This document shows positions 36,861 to 46,139 of a stretch of DNA of 64,000 nucleotides, piece after piece. A program made the translations under genes and the position numbers. Position 1 is the first letter of the stretch, and every line of letters begins with the position of its first letter. Below the pieces are notes generated by a model, which worked only from the letters and a program-made list of their open reading frames with translations, was not told the DNA's origin and did not search any database. The stretch spans positions 248,001 through 312,000 of the forward strand of contig JBASEY010000029.1 of the NCBI GenBank assembly GCA_049652745.1. The letters are read 5' to 3'. The DNA is from JBASEY01 sp049652745 (GTDB taxonomy: Bacteria > CSSED10-310).

Positions 36861-37054
36861 GGCGGTACACCCTTTCATCGATCATGTCATGGTTGAAATA
36901 TCGATCTCGGTCATGCCTTGAAATACCTACATGTCATCCGATATTTCTTTTTAATTCTATCAGGAACCGATCAACACTGAAAATTTTTCATTGAAATCGC
37001 TTTTATTGCAGTCGAGTTTTTTTCGATTGAAAAAGCAATCACATAGAACGCTTT

Positions 37055-38296
37055 TTAGTATCGCTCTTTCAGATACTCGATGAAAGCTTCCGCTTCAGGG
37101 CCGGGTCTCCATCGAAACAAAGCTTTGATTCGAGCGCTCAACGACGGTGTAACCTGCACAGATACGGCATATCGATGGCCGCCGATGCGATACGATGCCT
37201 TTTCAATCATACGTTCACCAAACAAAGCGCTGAAATCCAATTCGGGGTCCGTGCCGCGATAAACCGAAAAACGGAAATTCTCCCAAAGGACAATGCAGAA
37301 ATCTCCCTGTTGAATCCTACAGGCATGTTGCCCGACCATGATAGAGGGCTGAAATCCTTTTATCACGAACAAGGCTCGACCCTTTTCGTCATATTCAAGT
37401 CGTTTGGAGCGAACGTCGATTACCAGCATCGATCGATCTTGAGCTGTTGTTTCCAGTCGATGCTTGTGAGCTGCGATGCCCAATGTGGCCTGATCACGTT
37501 TGAATCCTCGTCGAGCTAAATAGCTCAAGAGCACACCACCCGGTTCATCTTTTGCCCAAATCCTAAGCAAACTCTCGCTCATCTCGAAATCACGCCGATA
37601 AGTCAATTCCGACAATGCCGCCCGCCAATTTCTATCCCAATCCATATCGTCTTCAGCGCAGCGGTTTTGCACGAATCGGAGCAACCGGTCGGCATGGATA
37701 TCATCCTGCGGCAGCATGCGCCGAATAATCGCGGCGGCTGTTTTGACCGTTGAATCGATCTGCAGGTCGGCACAGAGAGGTCGAATGCGTTCAATCAGAC
37801 CGGCAGGCCACTCGTGGTGGTCGATCCAGATCAATTTGATGCCGCGCTTTTCAATGAGGGTCAAAGCATCTACAAAATCGTGTTCCCTATGAGGTTGAAG
37901 GGGCAGGTCCGCAATGAAAACGCTGTCGCCGTCGATCAAATCGGATGCGGCTGAAACAATGGTTTTCAATAAAGATCCAGGAGTGCTGAAGCGAAGACCC
38001 GCCTGATCACCTAAAAGCCTCAGCAACAAAGCGCCGGATGTAAAACCGTCGAAGTCCGAGTGTGTGATGATCCATTTTCGTATTCCTATTCCGGAGTGTC
38101 CGTAAGAAAAAATCGGCTCATCCTGCAGAGGATGGAGACCGGACGAGCCCTGAAAGCTGTGGATGGATTCAGGTGAATTGAGTTCTCTTGCTCTGTCGCG
38201 CTTTTGCCTGGATAGTTGCATGCCGGTATGTATATAAAGCTCCAATAGTGAAACGATGACAGCGACTATCAAAACAGACATCTGGATATCCGGCAT
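37055..38296 (-). CDS. membrane-anchored DHH-family phosphoesterase
   Basis: 413 residues. An N-terminal transmembrane helix (about 5-25) is followed by a DHH domain: THSDFDGFTSG (D81/D83), IADLPL (D130) and WIDHHEW (D159-H160-H161), then a DHHA1-like end (RIGGHRYAVSV). Such proteins hydrolyse nano-RNA, pAp or cyclic dinucleotides with manganese. Membrane anchoring and its position as the last gene of the ComEC string, 1 nt after the nuclease gene stop, suggest that it acts on short oligonucleotides made at the membrane during DNA import. The exact substrate is inferred. Confidence 0.8.
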   Translation of the reverse strand: MPDIQMSVLIVAVIVSLLELYIHTGMQLSRQKRDRARELNSPESIHSFQGSSGLHPLQDEPIFSYGHSGIGIRKWIITHSDFDGFTSGALLLRLLGDQAGLRFSTPGSLLKTIVSAASDLIDGDSVFIADLPLQPHREHDFVDALTLIEKRGIKLIWIDHHEWPAGLIERIRPLCADLQIDSTVKTAAAIIRRMLPQDDIHADRLLRFVQNRCAEDDMDWDRNWRAALSELTYRRDFEMSESLLRIWAKDEPGGVLLSYLARRGFKRDQATLGIAAHKHRLETTAQDRSMLVIDVRSKRLEYDEKGRALFVIKGFQPSIMVGQHACRIQQGDFCIVLWENFRFSVYRGTDPELDFSALFGERMIEKASYRIGGHRYAVSVQVTPSLSARIKALFRWRPGPEAEAFIEYLKERY

Positions 38297-39955
38297 TTAT
38301 ACATCATCTCCTGCCATACCGGCTTCGACGGTATCGTCTGAAAATTCCATCGACCGAAGTGTTCGATCGGAACGTATCTGTTTTTCAAGAGGGCATCCGA
38401 TCAGATGATCGCAGCTCAGGCAATATTTATTGATACACGGTTCAAAGGTCGTTGTCGCTTGAATACGCCGAACGGTATCGTCGATTCGCTCCAGCAGCGG
38501 TGGAATGTCGTCAGGGGTTCGAGTTGTCAGCATCAGCTTGTCGTGTTTCATCATGAACAGACCCAGTTGACGGATGTCCTTGTTCAGGAATTCCCTGCCG
38601 GCCCAATAGTAAAGCGTCAATTGAAGATCATTGTCCACATCTTCTTGTGTGCGATCCGTCGGCTCTGTCTTGTAATCCAAAATGATCGAGCCGCCTTTAG
38701 GCAGTTTATCGATGCGATCGATGAAACCCGTCATGACTGCATCGATACCGACGGGCAGCTCAAAATAGCTTTCGATATTTGTCGCCGGTATGAAAGGCTG
38801 GTTTTCGACGAATCGGCAGTGAAACATCTTCAGCATTTTGACGCCTTCGTCATAATAGAGTTTTCCTTCTTCCGCAGATCGATATCCTGCGCGAAAGAAT
38901 CGCCACTGTTCTTCCAGCAGTGATTGCAAATGGTCGAAGGTGGGTTTTTGGCGGGATGCCGGATCGTAAAAGCGCTCCATCACAGCATGGATGCAGGAAC
39001 CAAAGCTGAAGAAAGGTTGAGGTTTAGGGGGTATTTTTTCATTGTACAGCATATGGTAGGCGCGGGGGCAGCGTTCGAAAAGGCTCATCTTCGAATAGGA
39101 TAGTCGAAGGCGTTCGCTGTACTTTTCACGTGTTTCACAGATGGGCTTCCAGGGAAGTTTTTTGCGCCACGCCCGGCATTCTTCCATGAATTCGCAAACG
39201 CTGCACAAGGGACCCGGTTTTGGTTCAAATTGTTTGTTTTGTATATCTTTGGCGATTGAAATGACATCAGCCGAAATGAAGTCCAGGTCGAGTTCGCTCA
39301 ATGGAATGGTAACCATATTCCCGGTTCGAACATAGACGACGGCGAAAGAATCGACGTTTATTCCAAACAGTTCCCGCCCGGCTGCCGCCTGAATCCGGAC
39401 GCTCAGATCGTCGCGTAGTTCCGGTGCGGTCGCTTCACGGGCTCCGCTTTTAAAATCGATCAATCGGATACGCCCTGAAGGCATCATCTCCACTCGATCG
39501 ATTCGGGTCCATACGGTCAATGGCCGCGGATACCAGGGGACAAAGATGCCGATAGCCGGCTTGTTTTGATGGGCAACCACTCTGTCGGATGCGTCTTCGG
39601 CAAACCAACGAGCCATGTTTCCCGCCGCTGATTCTGCATCGGCACGAAAGAGAGACTCTTCATCTTGATCGGTAAAACCATCGGATTTCCAAGCTCTGTT
39701 CAGCTCTTCTAATAAAAGCTCTTTAGAAAGATCCCTTCGATTTTTGATGAGTTTTTTCTGAATGGTCTCCAACATTCGGTTCACAACGGCATCAAAGGTT
39801 AGATGAGGAGAAGTTTTTGTCGGAGTCAACCTGTTGTCGACATGAATCAATTTATACTTGAACGGGCACTGAAGATATTGGCGGAGCTTGCCGGGGCTAG
39901 TCTTGAACGGCTGAAGCGGTTCGGGCCGGCTTTTGAAAAGGAAGTCCAAAATCAT
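38297..39955 (-). CDS. tandem PD-(D/E)XK nuclease with two Fe-S-type Cys sets
   Basis: 552 residues made of two homologous AddB/Cas4-like nuclease halves. Half one has Cys30, RIDRVE (D153), LIDFKSG (D167, K169) and C251-x2-C254-x5-C260. Half two has Cys296, GSCIHAVMERFYD (His323), FIDRID (D413), LDYKTE (D427, K429) and C512-x2-C515-x5-C521. Each half thus keeps the catalytic core and the four-Cys set that holds a [4Fe-4S] cluster in AddB and Cas4; half one lacks the motif I His. It overlaps the MBL gene by 4 nt. Likely role: degrading or trimming DNA in the com operon. A RecB-type or Cas4-type protein normally has one such domain. Confidence 0.75.
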   Translation of the reverse strand: MILDFLFKSRPEPLQPFKTSPGKLRQYLQCPFKYKLIHVDNRLTPTKTSPHLTFDAVVNRMLETIQKKLIKNRRDLSKELLLEELNRAWKSDGFTDQDEESLFRADAESAAGNMARWFAEDASDRVVAHQNKPAIGIFVPWYPRPLTVWTRIDRVEMMPSGRIRLIDFKSGAREATAPELRDDLSVRIQAAAGRELFGINVDSFAVVYVRTGNMVTIPLSELDLDFISADVISIAKDIQNKQFEPKPGPLCSVCEFMEECRAWRKKLPWKPICETREKYSERLRLSYSKMSLFERCPRAYHMLYNEKIPPKPQPFFSFGSCIHAVMERFYDPASRQKPTFDHLQSLLEEQWRFFRAGYRSAEEGKLYYDEGVKMLKMFHCRFVENQPFIPATNIESYFELPVGIDAVMTGFIDRIDKLPKGGSIILDYKTEPTDRTQEDVDNDLQLTLYYWAGREFLNKDIRQLGLFMMKHDKLMLTTRTPDDIPPLLERIDDTVRRIQATTTFEPCINKYCLSCDHLIGCPLEKQIRSDRTLRSMEFSDDTVEAGMAGDDV

Positions 39956-40986
39956 GGCGCTTCCCCTGAAAAAACGCTTGGAAAAGGAAAAATCTCGAAA
40001 GCATTGCCGAGTTCCGGATAGACATGGACGACTTTGCCGTCGGTAATCGTGCGTATTGTGCCCCGGCGGTCTGTCCGAAGAACAGGAACATCGAGTTTTT
40101 CATATCGAGTCAGAATATCTGAAACAGGGTGATTGAAGCGGTTGTTGTAGCCGACGCTGATCACTGCCAGCCGAGGAACCACATATTCCAAAAATCCAAG
40201 CGACGACGACGTGTCGCTTCCATGGTGAGGAACTTTCAATACCGTTGTTCTCAATTGATCTTCATAAAGGTTCAAAACACTCTCTACATCGGCTTCAACG
40301 TCGCCAGCGAACAGGTAGACAACATCTCCATAAACTAGGCGGATGACAATCGAAATATCGTTGGGATTCAGAGTGGCGAATCCTTTTTCCGGCCACAAAA
40401 CCTGCACTAAAATCTCGGAATCCCAATCCAGTATCGACGGCGCCGCTATTTCACGATATGGAATGCCTTTCGCCAAAATAGACTCCAAAAGCGCCAGATA
40501 GGAAGGCGCCGGGTGGTCCATTCCCGGGTCCAGGTATTCCCCGATTTCGATGGCATCCACAATTGCGGGCATGCCGCCGTAATGATCAGCATGCGGATGG
40601 GTCATGACCAGGGTATCGATTCGGGTGATACCCTGTTTTTCAAGAAAGGGGAGGATGGTATGTTTTCCGGCATCATAATAGACGTATTGTGAAGCCCCTT
40701 GGCCGGCATCGATCAGGATTGTCCGGCCGTTCGGAGTGCGGATAAAAATGGAATCGCCCTGGCGCACATCCAGAAAAACAACTTCCAGTTCCTTGAGTTT
40801 TTGTTGCTCATGGTAAAGAGGTTTATCGCTGTTAGGGGCTCTTTTGAGCAGATGCCAGACAAGCGCCCAAACCGTTGCCGCCGTCAAAAACACCAGCAGC
40901 ACGACAAACCATTCCGTCCGGAAAAACCGTTTAGGAGCCGGAACAATGGTCACGTTTCTTTCGGGATATATTACGTCATTCTGCAC
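39952..40986 (-). CDS. membrane-anchored metallo-beta-lactamase-fold protein (ComEC C-domain-like)
   Basis: 344 residues. A transmembrane helix (26-46) precedes an MBL domain with the complete set: VVFLDVRQGDSIFI, LIDAGQG, MTHPHADHYGG (H130, H132, D134, H135), LFAGDVE and LKVPHHGSDTSSS. This is the type found fused to ComEC in many bacteria, where it is thought to be a nuclease. Here it is separate, while the ComEC homologue upstream carries a degenerate copy. It overlaps the ComEA-like gene by 11 nt. Confidence 0.88.
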   Translation of the reverse strand: MQNDVIYPERNVTIVPAPKRFFRTEWFVVLLVFLTAATVWALVWHLLKRAPNSDKPLYHEQQKLKELEVVFLDVRQGDSIFIRTPNGRTILIDAGQGASQYVYYDAGKHTILPFLEKQGITRIDTLVMTHPHADHYGGMPAIVDAIEIGEYLDPGMDHPAPSYLALLESILAKGIPYREIAAPSILDWDSEILVQVLWPEKGFATLNPNDISIVIRLVYGDVVYLFAGDVEADVESVLNLYEDQLRTTVLKVPHHGSDTSSSLGFLEYVVPRLAVISVGYNNRFNHPVSDILTRYEKLDVPVLRTDRRGTIRTITDGKVVHVYPELGNAFEIFPFPSVFSGEAP

Positions 40987-41695
40987 AGATTTTCTCGATC
41001 ATCCTTTCAAGCGTTTTCGGGCCGATACCTTTGACTCTGATAAGATCCGTCGCATCTTTGAACGGCCCATTGGCGGCGCGGTCATCCAGGATTCGCTGGG
41101 CGATTTTTGGGCCGACTCGCGGCAGCGTCTGTAACTCTTCCAGCGATGCCGTATTGATATTGACACGACCCGGACCACATGGGCCAGCTTTCAGTGTAAC
41201 CGTTTTTTCAGATTTTTTCTTCTCTTCCCGGGCGGTTTTTAAGGTTTCGATTTGTTCCGCAGTCAAAGGATCGGGTTTTCCGATAAAAACCTGGTCGCTT
41301 ATTCGAGCGAATGTTTTGGGGCCTATGCCCTTGATCTTCAGCAGGTCGGATGCTTCCTTGAAGGGGCCGTGAGCTTGGCGGTATTCCAGAATACGCAGGG
41401 CTGTAGCCGGTCCGACACCGGGGAGTCTCACCAGTTCGTCGATATTCGAACTGTTTATATTCACCTTGATGAAACCACTGGCGCTGAACAGGACGATCTC
41501 GTTTCCATAGATATCTTTCACCGCTTCTTTTTTGACAATCGGTGTATATGTATAATTCGCCGAGATCTTTTTGAGGTGTGAAGATGCTGTTTCCACCAGG
41601 TTTGCTTCCTGGTTCGTAACAAGGGTCCAAAGCGCTAAAGAGGTAACTAGAAGACCCGACCCCAATAGAATCAACTGCAGCCGGGTGAACTTCAT
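40976..41695 (-). CDS. ComEA-like DNA-binding protein with two helix-hairpin-helix modules
   Basis: 239 residues. An N-terminal transmembrane helix (about 6-25) is followed by two ComEA-type (HhH)2 modules: VNINSSNIDELVRLPGVGP and INTASLEELQTLPRVGP, each with the ...FKxAxDLxxxKGIGPKT second half. ComEA binds incoming double-stranded DNA on the outer face of the inner membrane; most family members have one module. It overlaps comEC by 4 nt. Confidence 0.88.
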   Translation of the reverse strand: MKFTRLQLILLGSGLLVTSLALWTLVTNQEANLVETASSHLKKISANYTYTPIVKKEAVKDIYGNEIVLFSASGFIKVNINSSNIDELVRLPGVGPATALRILEYRQAHGPFKEASDLLKIKGIGPKTFARISDQVFIGKPDPLTAEQIETLKTAREEKKKSEKTVTLKAGPCGPGRVNINTASLEELQTLPRVGPKIAQRILDDRAANGPFKDATDLIRVKGIGPKTLERMIEKICAE

Positions 41696-44499
41696 GGAGC
41701 CAGCGTCCTTGTTGTTTGGGATCGGTAACCATGAATGTGTAAATTCATGCCGTCGGATGTGATAGTCAAAGCTCCTTCGCGAGTGGCGTCAAAATAATGA
41801 AGCCCCATACTTTTAACGATTTCGCGTGTGCCCGCTGTATTGCGTTGCGCCCACCGGGACGGCAGAGTCGAAACGACGGTGGCTTTCGCTCCGATTAGGA
41901 AATCAGGATTAAGAGCCTGCTCAGCGCCGTTTGCCGGGAGCTGAACAACTTGAAAAGCGGGCGGATCGTTTTCCAGCAGAGCGGCTTGGACGTCTCGACC
42001 GGCGCTGGAATTCAAAAGAATACCGGTCTGTCCGTATCGAATAAGTAGAATGACGCCGTTTGATTGTGAACTGTATGATCCGGAATAACGCTCTGGGGGT
42101 GGATTGAGTACTGAAATCACGAAACCGTGGTTATCGCTGTCCAGAGCGTTTTCTTGATGAATAATGTCACCGGCTTCGACTGTTTTTAACGGGATCGAAC
42201 GAGACTTCGCCGTTGAATAAAGATCAAGCAGCCCTATGGCGGCCAGTTCCGAATAGCGCCTTGAATTTCCCTCCAAAAGTGCAGGATCGTTCATCACATG
42301 AAGCAGGGAATCCGTGTTGCGGCTCTGAAATGCAGAATCAGTGGGTAATGCGTGATAGATCGTGTCGACATGAAACTGAGGATTCTCAATGATCGCAACC
42401 GCTCCTCCAATATGCCGGAATTCGAAACTCGTCAGAACAAGACCGTGTAAATGTCTGGCGCCCAGTTTCAGCAGGGCTGGAATTACCACTCGTTGACCGA
42501 TATCGATTGGAACCGGCTCGTTGCGCCGTAGATCATACAGCGGGCCGGCATCCACCAGGAAATGGCTTCCGCCGGGCGTCCGGATATGGATGGCATTGCC
42601 GCCGCCCATAAAATACAGGGACGGATCCAGGAGCGTAATAGTTAGAAGAGGTGTTTTGCGGAGTGTTGCACGAATTCCCAGACCGGACAGAAATGATACC
42701 AGGATTGAAAGTATGACCAAACGAACCAGAACCTCAGGGCGGAAGCGGTTTCGATAGAGATAGCGAAGTCGGGGTGCAAGATGAGGTTGGAGAAAAGGCC
42801 ATGTGACAATCAGTAGAAGCGCCAAGTAATAGATAGTCAGAAATCCAGGACCTGGCGGCGGAATATCCGGAAAAGGAAAACGTGTGCCGAAAAAATGCGC
42901 CGATTGGAGAAAAAAACGAATAAAAACCCAGTTGGCGGCATTCAAACACAAGGCAAGGTATATACCCACAACGGGAATCGAACCCAGAATCCCGGCGAAA
43001 AGACCCAACTGAACGATAACCCCGATAAGAGGAATGGCGATAAAATTGGCCAAAGGAGCTGCTATTGAAATCTTTTTGAAGTAAAAAGCCGTCAAAGGAA
43101 ACATGCCGAGTTGAATCGCGATTTGAGCGGCAAAAAAAGTCGTGAACCACGATGGTAATCGTCGAAACTCAAAAAACGGCGGCAGAAAGCGATCAGCCAG
43201 AAAGCCTAAAATCGCAATTGCCAGCCCGATGGTAAGCAATCGGGGAGATTTGAGCGGGTTATTTGGTGAGAAAAAGACGGTATAAGCTAGAAACAGCGCT
43301 TCGAAAAAAAGAAAAATGCGGAAAAAACCTCGTAAAGTGGTCATGCAAAAATGCAAAACCGGCCGGGTCAACAACGCCAACGATAGAACAGCGCTGAATG
43401 AAAACAAAAACGCCGCTTCGGTGAGTAAGAGCGGGTTTTGGAGCAGTATATATAAAATGGCGACAGAGACTCCTAAAAGAATGGATCGATCGAGTTTGAT
43501 GCCGCGAAAATAAAAGAATAGAAGAGTGACACCGTTCATGATGGAGGCTCGCACCGTTGAAGGGCGGGCGCCGGTAATCAGAGTGAAAAGAACGAGAGCA
43601 CATAATATGAGTATGAACGCCGTTGTCCGCGGTACTTTTATCAGCGCGAACAAGCCCATGAAAAACATTGTGATGATCGTTACATGCAGGCCGGAGACCG
43701 CCAATACGTGTGAGACGCCTGCGGCACGAAAAGAGTCTCGAATATCCAACGACAAACCTGAGCGCAGTCCCAGAAGAACACCACCAAGAAAAGTGGATTC
43801 AGGATTGGGCAGCGTTTTCTTGATGATGATCAACAAATGATTTTTGACGGTTTCAGCGACTCGAATCAATGGGTTGCCGATACCGGAGCCTTTCCTCTCG
43901 ATCTGGTTGGGATGTCGGATTGCTGCCACTGCGTAATAACCCTGATTGTTTAGAAATGTTTTCATGTCAAAAGCGCCCGGGTTGGCGGCTGAGTCCGGCT
44001 CGGTAAGAGTTACGGAGCGAAATTCCAAGCGATCTCCATAACCGATACTGGGGTAAATCTCGCCGACCGTCGGATACAAGCGCACATACACGTTTCCTCG
44101 CTGAACCGGAACAGGAGCGCCGTCGGCGCTCAGCAGGCGAATCACTTTCAGGGGAATGATGGTATAGGTTTCACGTATATCGGGGGGCTGGAAAACAATT
44201 CCCTCCAAAGTGATATTCGTGTCATCGGTCAGGCGTCGGACAGCTTCCGCCAGGTGGCCGGGAGAGGTTGTATCTTGTAAACGGACCGTATTGGCAGAGC
44301 CGAGGACCGCAAATCCGATAAACGCGGCCATACGGACGGCATGTCGAGAATGGATTAGAAGAAGGGATAGAGTGATGAAAAGGGCTCCGACAACAAAAAG
44401 GGTTTTGAGAAGGCTGACTGGAAGGGTAAATATCATAGCGACAGCGATGCCGGTCACCAAACCTGCTGCGCCTGCTGTGATCCATCGACTCATGGTCAA
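41692..44499 (-). CDS. comEC: ComEC/Rec2 DNA-uptake channel with degenerate MBL domain
   Basis: 935 residues. The N-terminal region includes the OB-like domain and the ComEC competence domain with many helices, including HVLAVSGLHVTIITMFFMGL, the family signature. The C-terminal MBL domain (from about residue 630) has TPGGSHFLVDAGP but lost its metal motif: where HxHxDH is expected it reads SFEFRHIGG (near 690), and the later GD and HHG motifs are also absent. The channel for single-stranded DNA should still form. It overlaps both neighbours by 4 nt. Confidence 0.9.
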   Translation of the reverse strand: MTMSRWITAGAAGLVTGIAVAMIFTLPVSLLKTLFVVGALFITLSLLLIHSRHAVRMAAFIGFAVLGSANTVRLQDTTSPGHLAEAVRRLTDDTNITLEGIVFQPPDIRETYTIIPLKVIRLLSADGAPVPVQRGNVYVRLYPTVGEIYPSIGYGDRLEFRSVTLTEPDSAANPGAFDMKTFLNNQGYYAVAAIRHPNQIERKGSGIGNPLIRVAETVKNHLLIIIKKTLPNPESTFLGGVLLGLRSGLSLDIRDSFRAAGVSHVLAVSGLHVTIITMFFMGLFALIKVPRTTAFILILCALVLFTLITGARPSTVRASIMNGVTLLFFYFRGIKLDRSILLGVSVAILYILLQNPLLLTEAAFLFSFSAVLSLALLTRPVLHFCMTTLRGFFRIFLFFEALFLAYTVFFSPNNPLKSPRLLTIGLAIAILGFLADRFLPPFFEFRRLPSWFTTFFAAQIAIQLGMFPLTAFYFKKISIAAPLANFIAIPLIGVIVQLGLFAGILGSIPVVGIYLALCLNAANWVFIRFFLQSAHFFGTRFPFPDIPPPGPGFLTIYYLALLLIVTWPFLQPHLAPRLRYLYRNRFRPEVLVRLVILSILVSFLSGLGIRATLRKTPLLTITLLDPSLYFMGGGNAIHIRTPGGSHFLVDAGPLYDLRRNEPVPIDIGQRVVIPALLKLGARHLHGLVLTSFEFRHIGGAVAIIENPQFHVDTIYHALPTDSAFQSRNTDSLLHVMNDPALLEGNSRRYSELAAIGLLDLYSTAKSRSIPLKTVEAGDIIHQENALDSDNHGFVISVLNPPPERYSGSYSSQSNGVILLIRYGQTGILLNSSAGRDVQAALLENDPPAFQVVQLPANGAEQALNPDFLIGAKATVVSTLPSRWAQRNTAGTREIVKSMGLHYFDATREGALTITSDGMNLHIHGYRSQTTRTLAP

Positions 44500-44789
44500 A
44501 ACTCGATGCTGGAATCGGTGAATGTAACAGGGATATCCTTCGGATATTGCAGGGTATCGTTCTCTAAAACCTCCTGGTCCGGATCGCTGGAGGATGCCTC
44601 AAACGATGAAGAAGCGCTGTCGGGAATGAAAGAAACGCCGGAATTCCGGTAATCGCCGATTCCAGGATAATAATCTTTGTTCGAAACCCAGTTCTTCGAA
44701 ATACGATAGTTCGGGTTGGCTGCAAGAACGATCAGACCGATACCAACGGCTGCGACAACAAGTATGATGATTCTGACATCCTGATTCAT
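44496..44789 (-). CDS. small membrane protein of the com string
   Basis: 97 residues; one transmembrane helix (about 7-24, IIILVVAAVGIGLIVLAA) and a Ser/Asp/Glu-rich soluble part. No family recognised. It overlaps comEC by ATGA and follows deoA by 33 nt, so it is part of the operon. Confidence 0.6.
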   Translation of the reverse strand: MNQDVRIIILVVAAVGIGLIVLAANPNYRISKNWVSNKDYYPGIGDYRNSGVSFIPDSASSSFEASSSDPDQEVLENDTLQYPKDIPVTFTDSSIEF

Positions 44790-44822
44790 GGTTTCATCTT
44801 GAGTGGCTGTCCATCGAAGGTT

Positions 44823-46130
44823 TCAGGGCATGATCCGATCGAGAAACAGCGGTTTTTCAGCAGGTTTGACCTCGCTGATTTCAAATGCGTTGCGCAAGGT
44901 TTCCAATTGGTTTTGTTCAAGGGGTTTTGTAAAGAAAACCCGGATCATCTCCTGACCTTTCGAAACATCATCTCCGGTTTTCACCAACAATTCAAAGCCG
45001 ACCCTTGGGTCGATTTCATCATCTATTTTTGATCGTCCCGCGCCGAGTTCAACAGCGGTCAGGCCAAGAGCCATAGGGTCGATACCACATATAAATCCGC
45101 TTTTGGGAGCGGATAACGTCAGTGTTTTGGTGCTGATCGGCAATGAATAGGGTGGCGAGACCGAGTTTGGATCGCCTCCCTGAGCTTTTACCATTTTCAG
45201 GAAGACATCAAAGGCGGCGCCAGAGGACAAATTCTTTTCGATAAGGAGCCGCGCATCGGTAAATGTTTTCGACGTTCCTGCCATCACCAGCATATCTGCA
45301 GCGAGTGTCAATGTCAGTTCTTTGAGATCATCGGGGCCGCGCCCTTGAAGCAGTTCGGCGGATTCGACGATTTCAAGGCTGTTGCCGATCATGCGTCCCA
45401 GAGGTTGAGAGTCCATATCCGTCAAACGCGCCTGAACGTTGCGATGATGTGCAGTTCCTATCGAAACCATGGCTCCGGCGAGTTTACGGGCTTTATCGAT
45501 GTCTTTCATGAAGGCGCCTCGACCAACCTTGACGTCGAGGACAAGGTTTTTCGGACCGGAAGCGATTTTTTTGGACATGATAGAGGCGGCTATCAACGGG
45601 ATGCATTCCACGGTGGCGGTGACGTCTCTTAACGCATAGAGCTTCTTGTCCGCAGGAACCATCCGGTCACTCTGGCCGATCATGGCGACACCGACGGAGT
45701 CCAGAACCTGCAAAAAGCGACTTCGATCGAGATTTGTCTTAAACCCCGGGATGCTTTCCAGTTTATCGAGTGTCCCTCCGGTATGCCCCAGCCCTCGCCC
45801 GGACATCATCGGCACCATCACACCACATGAGGCGACCAATGGAGCCAGCGGGATACTGACTTTGTCTCCAACGCCACCGGTGGAGTGCTTGTCGGCAGTT
45901 ATGGCTTTAAAATTGGATGGTTCAAACCGTTCACCGGAATCCATCATAGCCTGTGTCAAAGCGGATGTTTCGGCGTCGGTCATGCCGTTAAAATACACCG
46001 CCATCAAAAAAGCCGAGGCTTGGTAATCGGGTATATGACCTGAAACGTAGTCATCGATGAACTGACGTATTATTTGAGGAGGCAGTTCTTCGTTATCTCG
46101 TTTTTTCTGAATGATAACCGGTGTCAGCAC
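44823..46130 (-). CDS. deoA: thymidine/pyrimidine-nucleoside phosphorylase
   Basis: 435 residues. The glycosyltransferase family 3 signature reads ADKHSTGGVGDKVSIPLAPLVA, with MSGRGLGHTGGTLDKLESIPGF and the C-terminal PYNP domain. It phosphorolyses thymidine or deoxyuridine to base plus deoxyribose-1-phosphate. It starts 9 nt after deoC, and the com genes follow. Confidence 0.94.
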   Translation of the reverse strand: MLTPVIIQKKRDNEELPPQIIRQFIDDYVSGHIPDYQASAFLMAVYFNGMTDAETSALTQAMMDSGERFEPSNFKAITADKHSTGGVGDKVSIPLAPLVASCGVMVPMMSGRGLGHTGGTLDKLESIPGFKTNLDRSRFLQVLDSVGVAMIGQSDRMVPADKKLYALRDVTATVECIPLIAASIMSKKIASGPKNLVLDVKVGRGAFMKDIDKARKLAGAMVSIGTAHHRNVQARLTDMDSQPLGRMIGNSLEIVESAELLQGRGPDDLKELTLTLAADMLVMAGTSKTFTDARLLIEKNLSSGAAFDVFLKMVKAQGGDPNSVSPPYSLPISTKTLTLSAPKSGFICGIDPMALGLTAVELGAGRSKIDDEIDPRVGFELLVKTGDDVSKGQEMIRVFFTKPLEQNQLETLRNAFEISEVKPAEKPLFLDRIMP

Positions 46131-46139
46131 GGGTTCCCC

